The position numbers and the translations under genes were made by a program. A DNA stretch of 64,000 nucleotides, taken from positions 1-64,000 of the forward strand of contig JAUIMM010002020.1 in the NCBI GenBank assembly GCA_031769625.1, given 5' to 3'. The stretch is from Taudactylus pleione (lineage: Eukaryota > Chordata > Amphibia > Anura > Myobatrachidae). Shown in pieces: positions 27,201 to 37,300 of this stretch (positions are counted from its first letter, which is position 1; each line of letters begins with the position of its first letter). Below the pieces are notes generated by a model that saw only the letters and a program-made list of their open reading frames with translations, searched no databases and was not told the origin of the DNA.

Positions 27201-27451
27201 ACCCTGATCCTGCTTTTGTTTCCCTGACTGGTGGGGACAGGCAGGGTATTGTTGAGGTGGGGTTGGTGTCTGCGGTTGGGGCCGATGGGCCGGGTGAACC
27301 AACTGCGGGTGCTGTGCCTCTTGGGGATGGTGTGGATGTGGTGGAGGGTGTGTGTATGGTTGTGTCATCGTCTGGTGAAGGTATCACTTCTGGGGTGCCT
27401 TGTAAGCAGGAAGGTTCCTCGGGGGAGGGGTCTTCCTGTGTAACAAAGTGA
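24281..27451 (+). CDS. LINE ORF1 protein, three CCHC zinc knuckles (1056 aa)
   Basis: Probable nucleic-acid-binding protein of the retrotransposon that packages its RNA; the role is inferred from LINE ORF1 proteins. The start ATG has A at -3 and G at +4, and an in-frame stop lies 43 bp upstream. Residues 1-160 are acidic and Gly/Pro/Ser-rich, with a 16-residue imperfect repeat from residue 65 and 15 alanines at 147-161. A helical, lysine-rich stretch follows (about 162-230). After a long low-complexity part, a folded-looking domain at about 527-690 leads into YPGQPRVC and resembles the ZCCHC3-like/Tx1 ORF1 domain. Three CX2CX4HX4C knuckles follow: C693-C706, C711-C724 and C729-C742. The tail is acidic with basic clusters (NRKRR near 807, KNRRR near 882) that could act as nuclear localisation signals. 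ORF1 is longer than most LINE ORF1 proteins. No frameshift or stop is present. Confidence 0.9.
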   Translation: MEGLPGDGGGDPGVLEVSEGPDPGGGGGPAGSTGRPVVVLSRLDVAVEDGESRTLDPMLHGPPVSGDLTSGCGLTQCSPMSEDLTLGCEMVVSSPGSEATPGVEPVPPGLLTFCAETETEMEEEICPDAQRLLEEDSLESDSEGDGAAAAAAAAAAAAAAAEQETFLAMDVAALRKEAGRVSARIASKKKKFLTSTNEGRLIIKDELLMLAEKRAKYKGRVLYLLSLAGPVAAPARMEESSEAFCESSLQKQAISGPKMAPMEVGDDEIGEGGGAEIKSEDMVGVSAAVAGPKELIHRVRKMAAGTRLSAGHDAAHDALHGGRAEVPLVIVADGAMELEEAPRRLVDGDVAVVPTVIGNTAVGSGECVMPAGIMLAPGTDLPAVGRRVVAADCGNDSLDAEMLLIADRVEEDVNKATAVVPGAPVLRAGASLVQGLPPLDRSTLSEEQLKVADSLYGGIGGPERIRAAIELIAENNSRLESMGQPMPKSYATIVSGGGAPRFPNAATSGDGGGSGIGGGTPIRRRNVVQLKWVAEGDPPSKGVFLEMVFSLGFSPIDLFACIHPIRTPEYDLSFQTLRGLQAFASRWEEKKGATPFSNYRSQMVSRQDRVKVTILVRNESLPVQDILFWLSRFCTVLSTCLEKIDYTKGVWGGAYSVFVRLNRVGIETKHIPAATFIGRDKIQAFYPGQPRVCHRCGSFRHFSNNCPEVKCAMCGELGHLSRDCDVVKCNLCGCIGHPYSRCPSASHNEESAIGSLPVVIEPPTRGASLSDIEEGEEVGSGKEVLEAAKIQKEVPVERGESSFTVVKSNRKRRVGQREDVVQLSNRFTFSVADDEEEEVAEKGGEIVRQESGDLVQVARPSEMRKKVSRKSTFGEAAEGAKAKNRRRGGKVTVKSKNVEQGGKLEWDLSNLGLTGSSGEGKGLGKMEEVGVFSAGEDIVEETPESVILGDSWEMIPPSQEAPVILVDPKPPDPDPDPAFVSLTGGDRQGIVEVGLVSAVGADGPGEPTAGAVPLGDGVDVVEGVCMVVSSSGEGITSGVPCKQEGSSGEGSSCVTK
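24473..24580 (+). repeat. 48-bp minisatellite inside ORF1
   Basis: Imperfect tandem units begin with agtg at 24473, 24521 and 24569, 48 bp apart. The first two units share the core ggtg/cttaact pattern and both end in ctcccct; the third is only partly recognisable. Because 48 is a multiple of 3, the unit codes for 16 residues (S65 GDLTSGCG and S81 EDLTLGCE), so repeat number can change without breaking the frame. It lies in the acidic, probably disordered N-terminal part of ORF1. Confidence 0.75.
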
Positions 27452-27487
27452 AAGTGAAATGGAGCCCTATCTCTATAATCTAGAACT
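27452..27487 (+). other. Intercistronic spacer between ORF1 and ORF2
   Basis: A 36-bp gap separates the ORF1 TGA (27449-27451) from the ORF2 ATG (27488). Both ORFs are in the same frame. Two further in-frame stops (TGA at 27455, TAA at 27476) lie between them, so a fusion by a single readthrough or frameshift is not possible from this arrangement. Production of ORF2 must rely on reinitiation, internal entry or a separate transcript. The ORF2 ATG is in good context (A at -3, G at +4). Confidence 0.8.
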
Positions 27488-30400
27488 ATGGCTACACACC
27501 CTATACGATGTGCCACCATTAATGTGGCTTCCGTTTATTCTGAACGTGCTCGTTATATGGCCTTTTCTTTTTTCAACACGATTGAGGTTGATATTTTGTT
27601 TTTGCAGGAGACCAGAATAGGGGACTTGTCCACACTTCGCAGGGCCAAAAGCCAGTGGAGGAGGGGCCCATCCTATTGGTCTCTTGCGGCCGAGCCGTAC
27701 GGTGGGGTGGCAGTGCTTTTTACTGATATGGTAACTGTACACAAGATTATAGAATTACAGATAGGTAGGTGTATGGTTTTGGATGTTAGCCTAAGGGGGC
27801 ATGATCTCAGGCTGATTAACGTCTACGGACCGCAGTCGGCCTGGGATAGGAAGTGCCTTTTTGGGCTGATAAAACCATTCCTTTTTACGGCCCGGCAGGT
27901 TGTCTTTGGTGGTGATTTTAACACCATTGTAAGGCCCAAAGACAGGGGAGGTGCAAAGTCAACCCTGGGCTATGATGCGAGATTTTTAGTTAGTATGGTT
28001 AGAGAGGCAGGTCTGGTCGATGTGCACATTCGCCATTGTCCAGACCTCACGGGTTACACGTATCATTGTAGCAATCGTAGGTCTAGGATAGATAGGTTTT
28101 TTGTTAAGGAGAGTTCGAAAACTCTGCCTCCTGAGGTAAGGGCTGTAGAATTCTCCGACCACGTTTGTCTGAGTGTCGCGTTGAATGCTTCGGAAACTCC
28201 TCAGAGAGGCCGGGGCCTTTGGCGTTTGAGCTCTGACCTTCTGAAAGAAGAGAGTATTAGCCAGTCCTTTAGGGATTTCTTCCAACTACAGGAGACACTT
28301 CTGGAGGCAGGTTGGTCTAGGTCTGAGTGGTGGGAAGAGTGCAAAAAAAGGACTCGAAGGCTTTTTCAGAGGCTGGTAGCACAAAAGAACTTGAGAAAAA
28401 GATGTGTCTACCAGAGTTTGAGGAAGAAACTTGATTTCCTGATCTCTGAGTGTGGAGATAGTGGGGATATCTTCCGGGTGAAAGCTCAGTTGAGGGAGCT
28501 CCAATATGATCGGCTGGCTTCCTTGATTTTGGAGAGGGATTATGGTAAATACCACTCGCCTGATCCCTACCAGAGTTGCAGGAAGGCGGTTGATCTAAGG
28601 GAGGTGAGGGGCCTGTATGACGGGCAGGGTACTCTCTGTGAAGACAGGGATGGTATCCTGGGGGTCATCAGGTCCTATTATACGGACCTTCTGTCTGAGC
28701 AGCCACTTATTAGGGAGAGGATGGAGTCCTTTCTGAGGGAGACACCAGGGTTACAGAAACTTGATGCGTCCTTTGACTCTTTGGGTGATGATGTGACGGT
28801 GGAGGAAGTCAAGAGGGCGATAGACAGTTTGTCTATCAAAAAATCTCCAGGTCCGGATGGTTTAACGTCCGAGTTCTTTAAAGCTTTCAGGGACATCTTG
28901 GCTCCGCGCCTTATGGAGGTCTATAATGAATGCCTGGGTGAGGGGTCACTCCCTCCTTCCATGAGGTCTTCCGCTCTCATATTGTTATCAAAAGGTAAGG
29001 ACCCGTCCCGTATTGAGAATTGGCGCCCCGTCGCTCTTCTCAATACGGACAGAAAGATCCTGGCAAAAATACTGTTTAATCGGCTGATGGAAATTTCCGG
29101 GCTGGTACTGTCTCCATCTCAGCATTGCACTGTGAAGGGTCGTAGCACGTTTAGTGCTGTCCTTGGCGTCCGGGAGGCCGTGGAACGCTGTCGTGCTGAA
29201 AAGTGGGGCAAGTACTTACTGGCATTGGACCAGTCGAAGGCTTTTGACCGGGTGAACCACAAGTACCTGTGGGCTGTTCTGGAGTGGTATGGTCTTCCAG
29301 TGAGGGTGGTGGATTGGCTTCGTGTTTTATACAATAAGGCCGAAAGCTTCCCGCTTGTTAATGGTTGGGTGGGCCCTGCTTTCAAGGTTGACTCTGGTGT
29401 CCGTCAGGGATGCCCCCTGAGCCCGCTCTTATATGTTTTCGCGATCGATCCCTTCGTAAGGAGGATTGGTTGCAGTGCATTGAGGGGGGTGCAGCTGGGC
29501 CCAGAGGCTCCATTGAGGGTGGTGGCCTACGCGGATGATGTCACTGTGGTCCTGTCCTCTGTGGCAGAGGCTCAGTGTATAGAACACCTAGTCTCCGACT
29601 ACTCTGAAGCCTCGTGCTCCAGAGTAAATCAGGACAAATGTGAAGCTTTCTGGATGGGGGAGGAAGGTGATGAATTTCGCCTTCCGGACAGTCTCCCCCG
29701 GGCCAGTTCGCAGATCAAAATCTTAGGCATCATTTTTGACCGTGGTGATTATGCCACTCGAAATTGGGAAAAGAGGATAGAGGAAGCCAGCAGGAAAGTA
29801 CAGTCCTGGAGAACTTGGCAGTTCTCCTACAGGGAAAGGGTTCACTTGTGCAAAACTTTCCTGGTTCCTATTTTTCTGTATGTCAGCTACGTGTGTTTCT
29901 TGCCACAATCTTTGTGGTCCAAAGTGTTATCCTTGTTCTTCCTTTTATTTTGGGGGAACGGGATGAACATTGTCAAGAGGGGTATAACCTACAGACCAAG
30001 GAATGAAGGTGGATTGGGTATGGTCAATCCGGTGGTGTTTTTTGCCACAACTTTTATTAAATTGAATCTTGGAAGTCTGTTTCTGGAGACTTCTCCTTGG
30101 TGGGTAGAGAGTTTTAGGGCTTGGGTGTCTCCTTTCCTTGAACTCTGGTATGATGGCGGCCATGTTAAAGCCTTCAGAGGTAGGTCTGGTGCTCTTCCGA
30201 TCTATGTCATCCTGTGCTTGAGAGTGACAAGGCTATGGGGAGTAGTGGCGAGTGATGTCAAGACCCTTTCTAGGAAGGAGTTGGAGAGAGGCATTTTGCG
30301 GGCTCGCTTCTATGCCCCGCTATCACTGAGGGACTGCCCGGGCAAGGTTTGCTCAGATGGGATCTCTTTGATCTGTTCAGAGAGGATTCCACTGAAGTAT

Positions 30401-30865
30401 AGGGACCTGGCCTGGCTCTCTTTTCAAGGAAGGCTCTATGTTAGGGGGCACATCAGGTGGAGAAGCGCCGATGATCGTGGTTGCCCACGGGAGGAATGTC
30501 CAGGGGAGGAGGAGACTATGGACCACTTCTTGCTCGAATGTCCCTTTAACATTGAGATTTATAAGAAAGTTTCGAGCGCCTTACGCATTCCGTGCCTTTC
30601 GGGGCTCAGTTACCCTGAGTGGGTTTACGGAGCATTCAAAGGGTATGGGCGTTATGATTTGGTCACCATTTTTGTAGTTAGTTTAGTGGTTAGATATCAC
30701 ACGTGGAGCGCACGGTGCTTAGTAACAACTAGAAGTAAAATCCTTCCCTGTGAGGTGGTGGCGTGTAACATTCTTCACGAGGTTAGGTCTCTGATGGAGA
30801 TGGACAGGAGGAGACTGGATGCTGTTGGGTGGTCGAGGAGATGGAGGCACCTGAAGCCCCCTTAG
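27488..30865 (+). CDS. LINE ORF2: APE endonuclease and reverse transcriptase (1125 aa)
   Basis: Catalytic protein of the retrotransposon: it nicks chromosomal DNA and primes cDNA synthesis from the nick. The APE-like endonuclease occupies about residues 5-230, with N12 (TINV), E41 (LQET), Y113 (NVYGPQ), D143 and N145 (GGDFN), D202 (SRIDRF) and D224-H225 (SDH), the expected catalytic set. The reverse transcriptase spans about 420-800: KKSPGPDG at 451-458, motif A with D581 (LALDQSKAFD), motif B SGVRQGCPLSP at 636-646, motif C YADD at 681-684, and a KILGIIFD block downstream. A C-terminal CX4CX8HX4C motif at C999, C1004, H1013 and C1018 matches the cysteine motif after the RT in L1/Tx1-type elements. 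No RNase H domain is seen. The length is somewhat less than I recall for the Xenopus Tx1 ORF2. The frame is fully open, so the enzyme may be functional. Confidence 0.95.
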   Translation: MATHPIRCATINVASVYSERARYMAFSFFNTIEVDILFLQETRIGDLSTLRRAKSQWRRGPSYWSLAAEPYGGVAVLFTDMVTVHKIIELQIGRCMVLDVSLRGHDLRLINVYGPQSAWDRKCLFGLIKPFLFTARQVVFGGDFNTIVRPKDRGGAKSTLGYDARFLVSMVREAGLVDVHIRHCPDLTGYTYHCSNRRSRIDRFFVKESSKTLPPEVRAVEFSDHVCLSVALNASETPQRGRGLWRLSSDLLKEESISQSFRDFFQLQETLLEAGWSRSEWWEECKKRTRRLFQRLVAQKNLRKRCVYQSLRKKLDFLISECGDSGDIFRVKAQLRELQYDRLASLILERDYGKYHSPDPYQSCRKAVDLREVRGLYDGQGTLCEDRDGILGVIRSYYTDLLSEQPLIRERMESFLRETPGLQKLDASFDSLGDDVTVEEVKRAIDSLSIKKSPGPDGLTSEFFKAFRDILAPRLMEVYNECLGEGSLPPSMRSSALILLSKGKDPSRIENWRPVALLNTDRKILAKILFNRLMEISGLVLSPSQHCTVKGRSTFSAVLGVREAVERCRAEKWGKYLLALDQSKAFDRVNHKYLWAVLEWYGLPVRVVDWLRVLYNKAESFPLVNGWVGPAFKVDSGVRQGCPLSPLLYVFAIDPFVRRIGCSALRGVQLGPEAPLRVVAYADDVTVVLSSVAEAQCIEHLVSDYSEASCSRVNQDKCEAFWMGEEGDEFRLPDSLPRASSQIKILGIIFDRGDYATRNWEKRIEEASRKVQSWRTWQFSYRERVHLCKTFLVPIFLYVSYVCFLPQSLWSKVLSLFFLLFWGNGMNIVKRGITYRPRNEGGLGMVNPVVFFATTFIKLNLGSLFLETSPWWVESFRAWVSPFLELWYDGGHVKAFRGRSGALPIYVILCLRVTRLWGVVASDVKTLSRKELERGILRARFYAPLSLRDCPGKVCSDGISLICSERIPLKYRDLAWLSFQGRLYVRGHIRWRSADDRGCPREECPGEEETMDHFLLECPFNIEIYKKVSSALRIPCLSGLSYPEWVYGAFKGYGRYDLVTIFVVSLVVRYHTWSARCLVTTRSKILPCEVVACNILHEVRSLMEMDRRRLDAVGWSRRWRHLKPP

Positions 30866-31339
30866 TGGGTGACAAAAAGTACCAGTCTTTTTCCTGTTTA
30901 TCCTATGGGCTTGAAGCTCTTCTTTCCACTTCCGCAGTAGATTTTTGGATTTTTCTGGTTTTTTATGGAATGATTTTCATGCGCCTAAACAGCTCCTTCA
31001 TTTTCTCTATGTGTTGGAGTTAGTGTTGGTGATAGTTTTAAAGTCTTTTTTGAAAAAGGGAATAGCTAAAAGCTTATTGTGTTAAAGTTTATTGTTTTAA
31101 AGATATTTTGTTGTTTCAGGTGATGGTTTGTACACTGTCTTGTCTGGGTGGAGTGTGTGATGTGTTATGTTCAGGAGGTTTATCTGTTTTGTGGCTCTTT
31201 GCAGAATTTGATAGAGTCATATATTTTGATTACAATAACCTGGTTGTTTTTTGTATATATGGCAAAAGATATGTTGAAGTGCAGTATTTTTTCTATGTAT
31301 TTATTTATATGCTGCAAGTTTTTCAATAAAAAAAAGGAT
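30866..31339 (+). other. LINE 3' UTR and 3' end
   Basis: About 470 bp of T-rich, non-coding sequence follows the ORF2 stop. It is the part expected to be recognised by the element's own reverse transcriptase. I see no further conserved frame. It ends aataaaaaaaaggat directly before satellite sequence resumes at 31340. No tandem 3' repeat and no long poly(A) tail is present. Confidence 0.8.
31325..31330 (+). terminator. Polyadenylation signal AATAAA
   Basis: Canonical AATAAA that runs straight into a block of eight A residues (31328-31335). It lies only 10 bp before the element border, so any cleavage site would fall at or beyond the element end, or the A8 is the remnant of a templated short tail. 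Confidence 0.7.
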
Positions 31340-34300
31340 TACCCACAAAAGTGATGTGAAATGGTTTTTCTCCCATGTTGCGTTTAAGAGAAAACAGCAA
31401 TTGCTCGTTTTAGGCCAAAATGCATTGAAAGCAATGGAAACAAGAAAAGTGCTTACTTTGTGTTATCTCCTCTTGTAGCAAACACAGACAGCTCAAAATT
31501 TCACTGGATGTGTTGAAGACCAAGAACAAAAAATGTGATGTGAAATGGTTTTTCTCCCATGTTGCGTTTAAGAGAAAACAGCAATTGCTCGTTTTAGGCC
31601 AAAATGCATTGAAAGCAATGGAACCAACAAAAGCTCATACTTTGTGTTATCTCCTCTTGTAGCAAACACAGACAGCTCAAAATTTCACTGGATGTGTTGA
31701 AGACCAAGACCCACAAATGTGATGTGAAATGGTTTTTCTCCCATGTTGCGTTTAAGAGAAAACAGCAAATGCACGTTTTAGGCCAAAATGCATTGAAAGC
31801 AATGGAAACAACAAAAGCGCATACTTTGTGTTATCTCCTCTTGTAGCAAACACAGGCAGCTCAAAATTTCACTGGATGTGTTGAAGACCAAGACCAACAA
31901 ATGTGATGTGAAATGGTTTTTCTCCCATGTTGCGTTTAAGAGAAAACAGCAAATGCACGTTTTAGGCCAAAATGCATTGAAAGCAATGGAAACAACAAAA
32001 GCGCATACGTTGTGTTATCTCCTCTTGTAGCAAACACAGACAGCTCAAAATTTCACTGGATGTGTTGAAGACCAAGACCCACAAATGTGACGTGAAATGG
32101 TTTTTCTCCCATGTTGCGTTTAAGAGAAAACAGCAAATGCACGTTTTAGGCCAAAATGCATTGAAAGCAATGGAAACAACAAAAGCGCATACGTTGTGTT
32201 ATCTCCTCTTGTAGCAAACACAGACAGCTCAAAATTTCACTGGATGTGTTGAAGACCAAGACCCACAAATGTGACGTGAAATGGTTTTTCTCCCATGTTG
32301 CGTTTAAGAGAAAACAGCAAATGCACGTTTTAGGCCAAAATGCATTGAAAGCAATGGAAACAACAAAAGCGCATACTTTGTGTTATCTTCTCTTGTAGCA
32401 AACACAGGCAGCTCAAAATTTCACTGGATGTGTTGAAGACCAAGACCAACAAATGTGATGTGAAATGGTTTTTCTCCCATGTTGCATTTAAGAGAAAACA
32501 GCAAATGCACGTTTTAGGCCAAAATGCTTTGAAAGCAATGGAAACAGCAAAAGCGCATACTTTGTGTTATCTCCACTTGTAGCAAACACAGACAGCTCAA
32601 AGTTTCACTGGATGTGTTGAAGACCAAGACCCACAAATGTGATGTGAAATGGTTTTTCTCCCATGTTGCGTTTAAGAGAAAACAGCAATTGCTCTTTTTT
32701 GGCCAAAATGCATTGAAAGCAATGGAACCAACAAAAGCGCATACTTTGTGTTATCTCCTCTTGTAGCAAACACAGACAGCTCAAAATTTCACTGGATGTG
32801 TTGAAGACCAAGACCAACAAATGTGATGTGAAATGGTTTTTCTCCCATGTTGCGTTTAAGAGAAAACAGCAAATGCACGTTTTAGGCCAAAATGCATTGA
32901 AAGCAATGGAAACAACAAAAGCGCATACGTTGTGTTATCTCCTCTTGTAGCAAACACAGACAGCTCAAAATTTCACTGGATGTGTTGAAGACCAAGACCC
33001 ACAAATGTGATGTGAAATGGTTTTTCTCCCATGTTGCGTTTAAGAGAAAACAGCAAATGCACGTTTTTGGCCAAAATTCATTGAAAGCAATGGAAACAAC
33101 AAAAGCGCATACTTTGTGTTATCTTCTCTTGTAGCAAACACAGGCAGCTCAAAATTTCACTGGATGTGTTGAAGACCAAGACCAATAAATGTGATGTGAA
33201 ATGGTTTTTCTCCCATGTTGCATTTAAGAGAAAACAGCAAATGCACGTTTTAGGCCAAAATGCTTTGAAAGCAATGGAAACAGCAAAAGCGCATACTTTG
33301 TGTTATCTCCACTTGTAGCAAACACAGACAGCTCAAAATTTCACTGGATGTGTTGAAGACCAAGACCCACAAATGTGATGTGAAATGGTTTTTCTCCCAT
33401 GTTGCGTTTAAGAGAAAACAGCAAATGCACGTTTTAGGCCAAAATGCATTGAAAGCAATGGAAACAACAAAAGCGCATACTTTGTGTTATCTCCTCTTGT
33501 AGCAAACACAGACAGCTCAAAATTTCACTGGATGTGTTGAAGACCAATACCCACAAATGTGATGTGAAATGGTTTTTCTCCCATGTTGCGTTTAAGAGAA
33601 AACAGCAATTGCTCGTTTTAGGCCAAAATGCATTGAAAGCAATGGAAACAAGAAAAGCGCATACTTTGTGTTATCTCCTCTTGTAGCAAACACAGGCAGC
33701 TCAAAATTTCACTGGATGTGTTGAAGACCAAGACCAACAAATGTGATGTGAAATGGTTTTTCTCCCATGTTGCGTTTAAGAGAAAACAGCAAATGCATGT
33801 TTTAGGCCAAAATGCATTGAAAGCAATGGAAACAACAAAAGCGCATACGTTGTGTTATCTCCTCTTGTAGCAAACACAGACAGCTCAAAATTTCACTGGA
33901 TGTGTTGAAGACCAAGACCCACAAATGTGATGTGAAATGGTTTTTCTCCCATGTTGCGTTTAAGAGAAAACAGCAAATGCACGTTTTAGGCCAAAATGCA
34001 TTGAAAGCAATGGAAACAACAAAAGCGCATACTTTGTGTTATCTTCTCTTGTAGCAAACACAGGCAGCTCAAAATTTCACTGGATGTGTTGAAGACCAAG
34101 ACCAACAAATATGATGTGAAATGGTTTTTCTCCCATGTTGCATTTAAGAGAAAACAGCAAATGCACGTTTTAGGCCAAAATGCTTTGAAAGCAATGGAAA
34201 CAGCAAAAGCGCATACTTTGTGTTATCTCCACTTGTAGCAAACAGAGACAGCTCAAAATTTCACTGGATGTGTTGAAGACCAAGACCCACAAATGTGATG

Positions 34301-37300
34301 TGAAATGGTTTTTCTCCCATGTTGCGTTTAAGAGAAAACAGCAATTGCTCGTTTTAGGCCAAAATGCATTGAAAGCAATGGAACCAACAAAAGCGCATAC
34401 TTTGTGTTATCTCCTCTTGTAGCAAACACAGACAGCTCAAAATTTCACTGGATGTGTTGAAGACCAAGACCCACAAATGTGATGTGAAATGGTTTTTCTC
34501 CCATGTTGCGTTTAAGAGAAAACAGCAATTGCACGTTTTAGGCCAAAATGCATTGAAAGCAATGGAAACAACAAAAGCGCATACTTTGTGTTATCTCCTC
34601 TTGTAGCAAACACAGGCAGCTCAAAATTTCACTGGATGTGTTGAAGACCAAGACCAACAAATGTGATGTGAAATGGTTTTTCTCCCATGTTGCGTTTAAG
34701 AGAAAACAGCAAATGCACATTTTAGGCCAAAATGCATTGAAAGCAATGGAAACAACAAAAGCGCATACATTGTGTTATCTCCTCTTGTAGCAAACACAGA
34801 CAGCTCAAAATTTCACTGGATGTGTTGAAGACCAAGACCCACAAATGTGATGTGAAATGGTTTTTCTCCCATGTTGCGTTTAAGAGAAAACAGCAAATGC
34901 ACGTTTTAGGCCAAAATGCATTGAAAGCAATGGAAACAACAAAAGCACATACTTTGTGTTATCTTCTCTTGTAGCAAACACAGGCAGATCAAAATTTCAC
35001 TGGATGTGTTGAAGACCAAGACCAACAAATGTGATGTGAAATGGTTTTTCTCCCATGTTGCATTTAAGAGAAAACAGCAAATGCACGTTTTAGGCCAAAA
35101 TGCTTTGAAAGCAATGGAAACAGCAAAAGCGCATACTTTGTGTTATCTCCACTTGTAGCAAACACAGACAGCTCAAAATTTCACTGGATGTGTTGAAGAC
35201 CAATACCCACAAATGTGATGTGAAATGGTTTTTCTCCCATGTTGCGTTTAAGAGAAAACAGCAATTGCTCGTTTTAGGCCAAAATGCATTGAAAGCAATG
35301 AAAACAACAAAAGCGCATACTTTGTGTTATCTCCTCTTGTAGCAAACACAGACAGCTCAAAATTTCACTGGATGTGTTGAAGACCAAGACCCACAAATGT
35401 GATGTGAAATGGTTTTTCTCCCATGTTGAGTTTAAGAGAAAACAGCAAATGCACGTTTTAGGCCAAAATGCATTGAAAGCAATGGAAACAACAAAAGCGC
35501 ATACTTTGTGATATCTCCTCTTGTAGCAAACACAGACAGCTCAAAATTTCACTGGATGTGTTGAAGACCAAGACCCACAAATGTGATGTGAAATGGTTTT
35601 TCTCCCATGTTGCGTTTAAGAGAAAACAGCAAATGCACGTTTTAGGCCAAAATGCATTGAAAGCAATGGAAACAACAAAAGCGCACACTTTGTGTTATCT
35701 CCTCTTGTAGCAAACACAGACAGCTCAAAATTTCACTGGATGTGTTGAAGACCAAGACACACAAATGTGATGTGAAATGGTTTTTCTCCCATGTTGCGTT
35801 TAAGAGAAAACAGCAAATGCACGTTTTAGGCCAAAATGCATTGAAAGCAATGAAAACAACAAAAGCGCATACTTTGTGTTATCTCCTCTTGTAGCAAACA
35901 CAGACAGCTCAAAATTTCACTGGATGTGTTGAAGACCAAGACCCACAAATGTGATGTGAAATGGTTTTTCTCCCATGTTGCGTTTAAGAGAAAACAGCAA
36001 TTGCTCGTTTTAGGCCAAAATGCATTGAAAGCAAAGGAACCAACAAAAGCGCATACTTTGTGTTATCTCCTCTTGTAGCAAACACAGACAGCTCAAAATT
36101 TCACTGGATGTGTTGAAGACCAAGACCCACAAATGTGATGTGAAATGGTTTTTCTCCCATGTTGCGTTTAAGAGAAAACAGCAAATGCACGTTTTAGGCC
36201 AAAATGTATTGAAAGCAATGGAAACAACAAAAGCGCATACTTTGTGTTATCTCCTCTTGTAGCAAACACAGGCAGCTCAAAATTTCACTGGATGTGTTGA
36301 AGACCAAGACCAACAAATGTGATGTGAAATGGTTTTTCTCCCATGTTGCGTTTAAGAGAAAACAGCAAATGCACGTTTTAGGCCAAAATGCATTGAAAGC
36401 AATGGAAACAACAAAAGCGCATACGTTGTGTTATCTCCTCTTGTAGCAAACACAGACAGCTCAAAATTTCACTGGATGTGTTGAAGACCAAGACCCACAA
36501 ATGTGATGTGAAATGGTTTTTCTCCCATGTTGCGTTTAAGAGAAAACAGCAAATGCACGTTTTAGGCCAAAATGCATTGAAAGCAATGGAAACAACAAAA
36601 GCGCATACTTTGTGTTATCTTCTCTTGTAGCAAACACAGGCAGCTCAAAATTTCACTGGATGTGTTGAAGACCAAGACCAACAAATGTGATGTGAAATGG
36701 TTTATCTCCCATGTTGCATTTAAGAGAAAACAGCAAATGCACGTTTTAGGCCAAAATGCTTTGAAAGCAATGGAAACAGCAAAAGCGCATACTTTGTGTT
36801 ATCTCCACTTGTAGCAAACACAGACAGCTCAAAATTTCAATAGATGTGTTGAAGACCGAGACCCACAAATGTGATGTCAAATGGTTTTTCTCCCATGTTG
36901 CGTTTAAGAGAAAACAGCAAATGCACGTTTTAGGCCAAAATGCATTGAAAGCAATGGAAACAACAAAAGCGCATACTTTGTGTTATCTCCTCTTGTAGCA
37001 AACACAGACAGCTCAAAATTTCACTGGATGTGTTGAAGACTAATACCCACAAAAGTGATGTGAAATGGTTTTTCTCCCATGTTGCGTTTAAGAGAAAACA
37101 GCAATTGCTCGTTTTAGGCCAAAATGCATTGAAAGCAATGGAAACAAGAAAAGTGCTTACTTTGTGTTATCTCCTCTTGTAGCAAACACAGACAGCTCAA
37201 AATTTCACTGGATGTGTTGAAGACCAAGAACAAAAAATGTGATGTGAAATGGTTTTTCTCCCATGTTGCGTTTAAGAGAAAACAGCAAATGCACGTTTTA

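Larger units (their letters stand above)
24189..31339 (+). mobile_element. Non-LTR retrotransposon, Tx1-like (L1 group), apparently full length
   Basis: A 7151-bp insertion splits the satellite array. It has the classic LINE order: short 5' UTR, ORF1 with CCHC zinc knuckles, ORF2 with APE endonuclease and reverse transcriptase, and a 3' UTR ending in AATAAA and A8. There are no LTRs and no integrase. The long ORF1 with three knuckles and a ZCCHC3-like domain, together with the ORF2 motifs, resembles the Tx1 clade; this assignment is from recollection of the family, not from a search. Both frames are open with all recognisable catalytic residues, and the flanking HOR copy lacks the element, so the insertion is recent. 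The borders are set by comparison with the empty site at 20692-20696: no target-site duplication, 3 bp of satellite (taa) missing. One base of ambiguity at the left end arises because most monomers read gaagacc. Confidence 0.93.

Noticed and set aside
24667..27742. Minus-strand and alternative-frame ORFs of 60-168 aa over ORF1
   Set aside because: Shadows of a GC-rich coding region; low-complexity Pro/Ser/Thr content and no recognisable domain.
27986..30163. Minus-strand ORFs of 60-99 aa over ORF2
   Set aside because: Antisense shadows of the reverse transcriptase frame; no motifs.
24189..31339. LTR retrotransposon or endogenous retrovirus
   Set aside because: No terminal repeats, protease, RNase H or integrase; the endonuclease is of APE type and the 3' end has AATAAA plus A8, as in LINEs.
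30829..31354. Small plus-strand ORFs (64-73 aa) at the end of ORF2 and in the 3' UTR
   Set aside because: Hydrophobic T-rich translations without start context or family resemblance; one runs into the satellite.
24160..31360. Conventional target-site duplication around the LINE
   Set aside because: The flanks gaagac and taccc share no direct repeat, and satellite phase shows a 3-bp loss rather than a gain.
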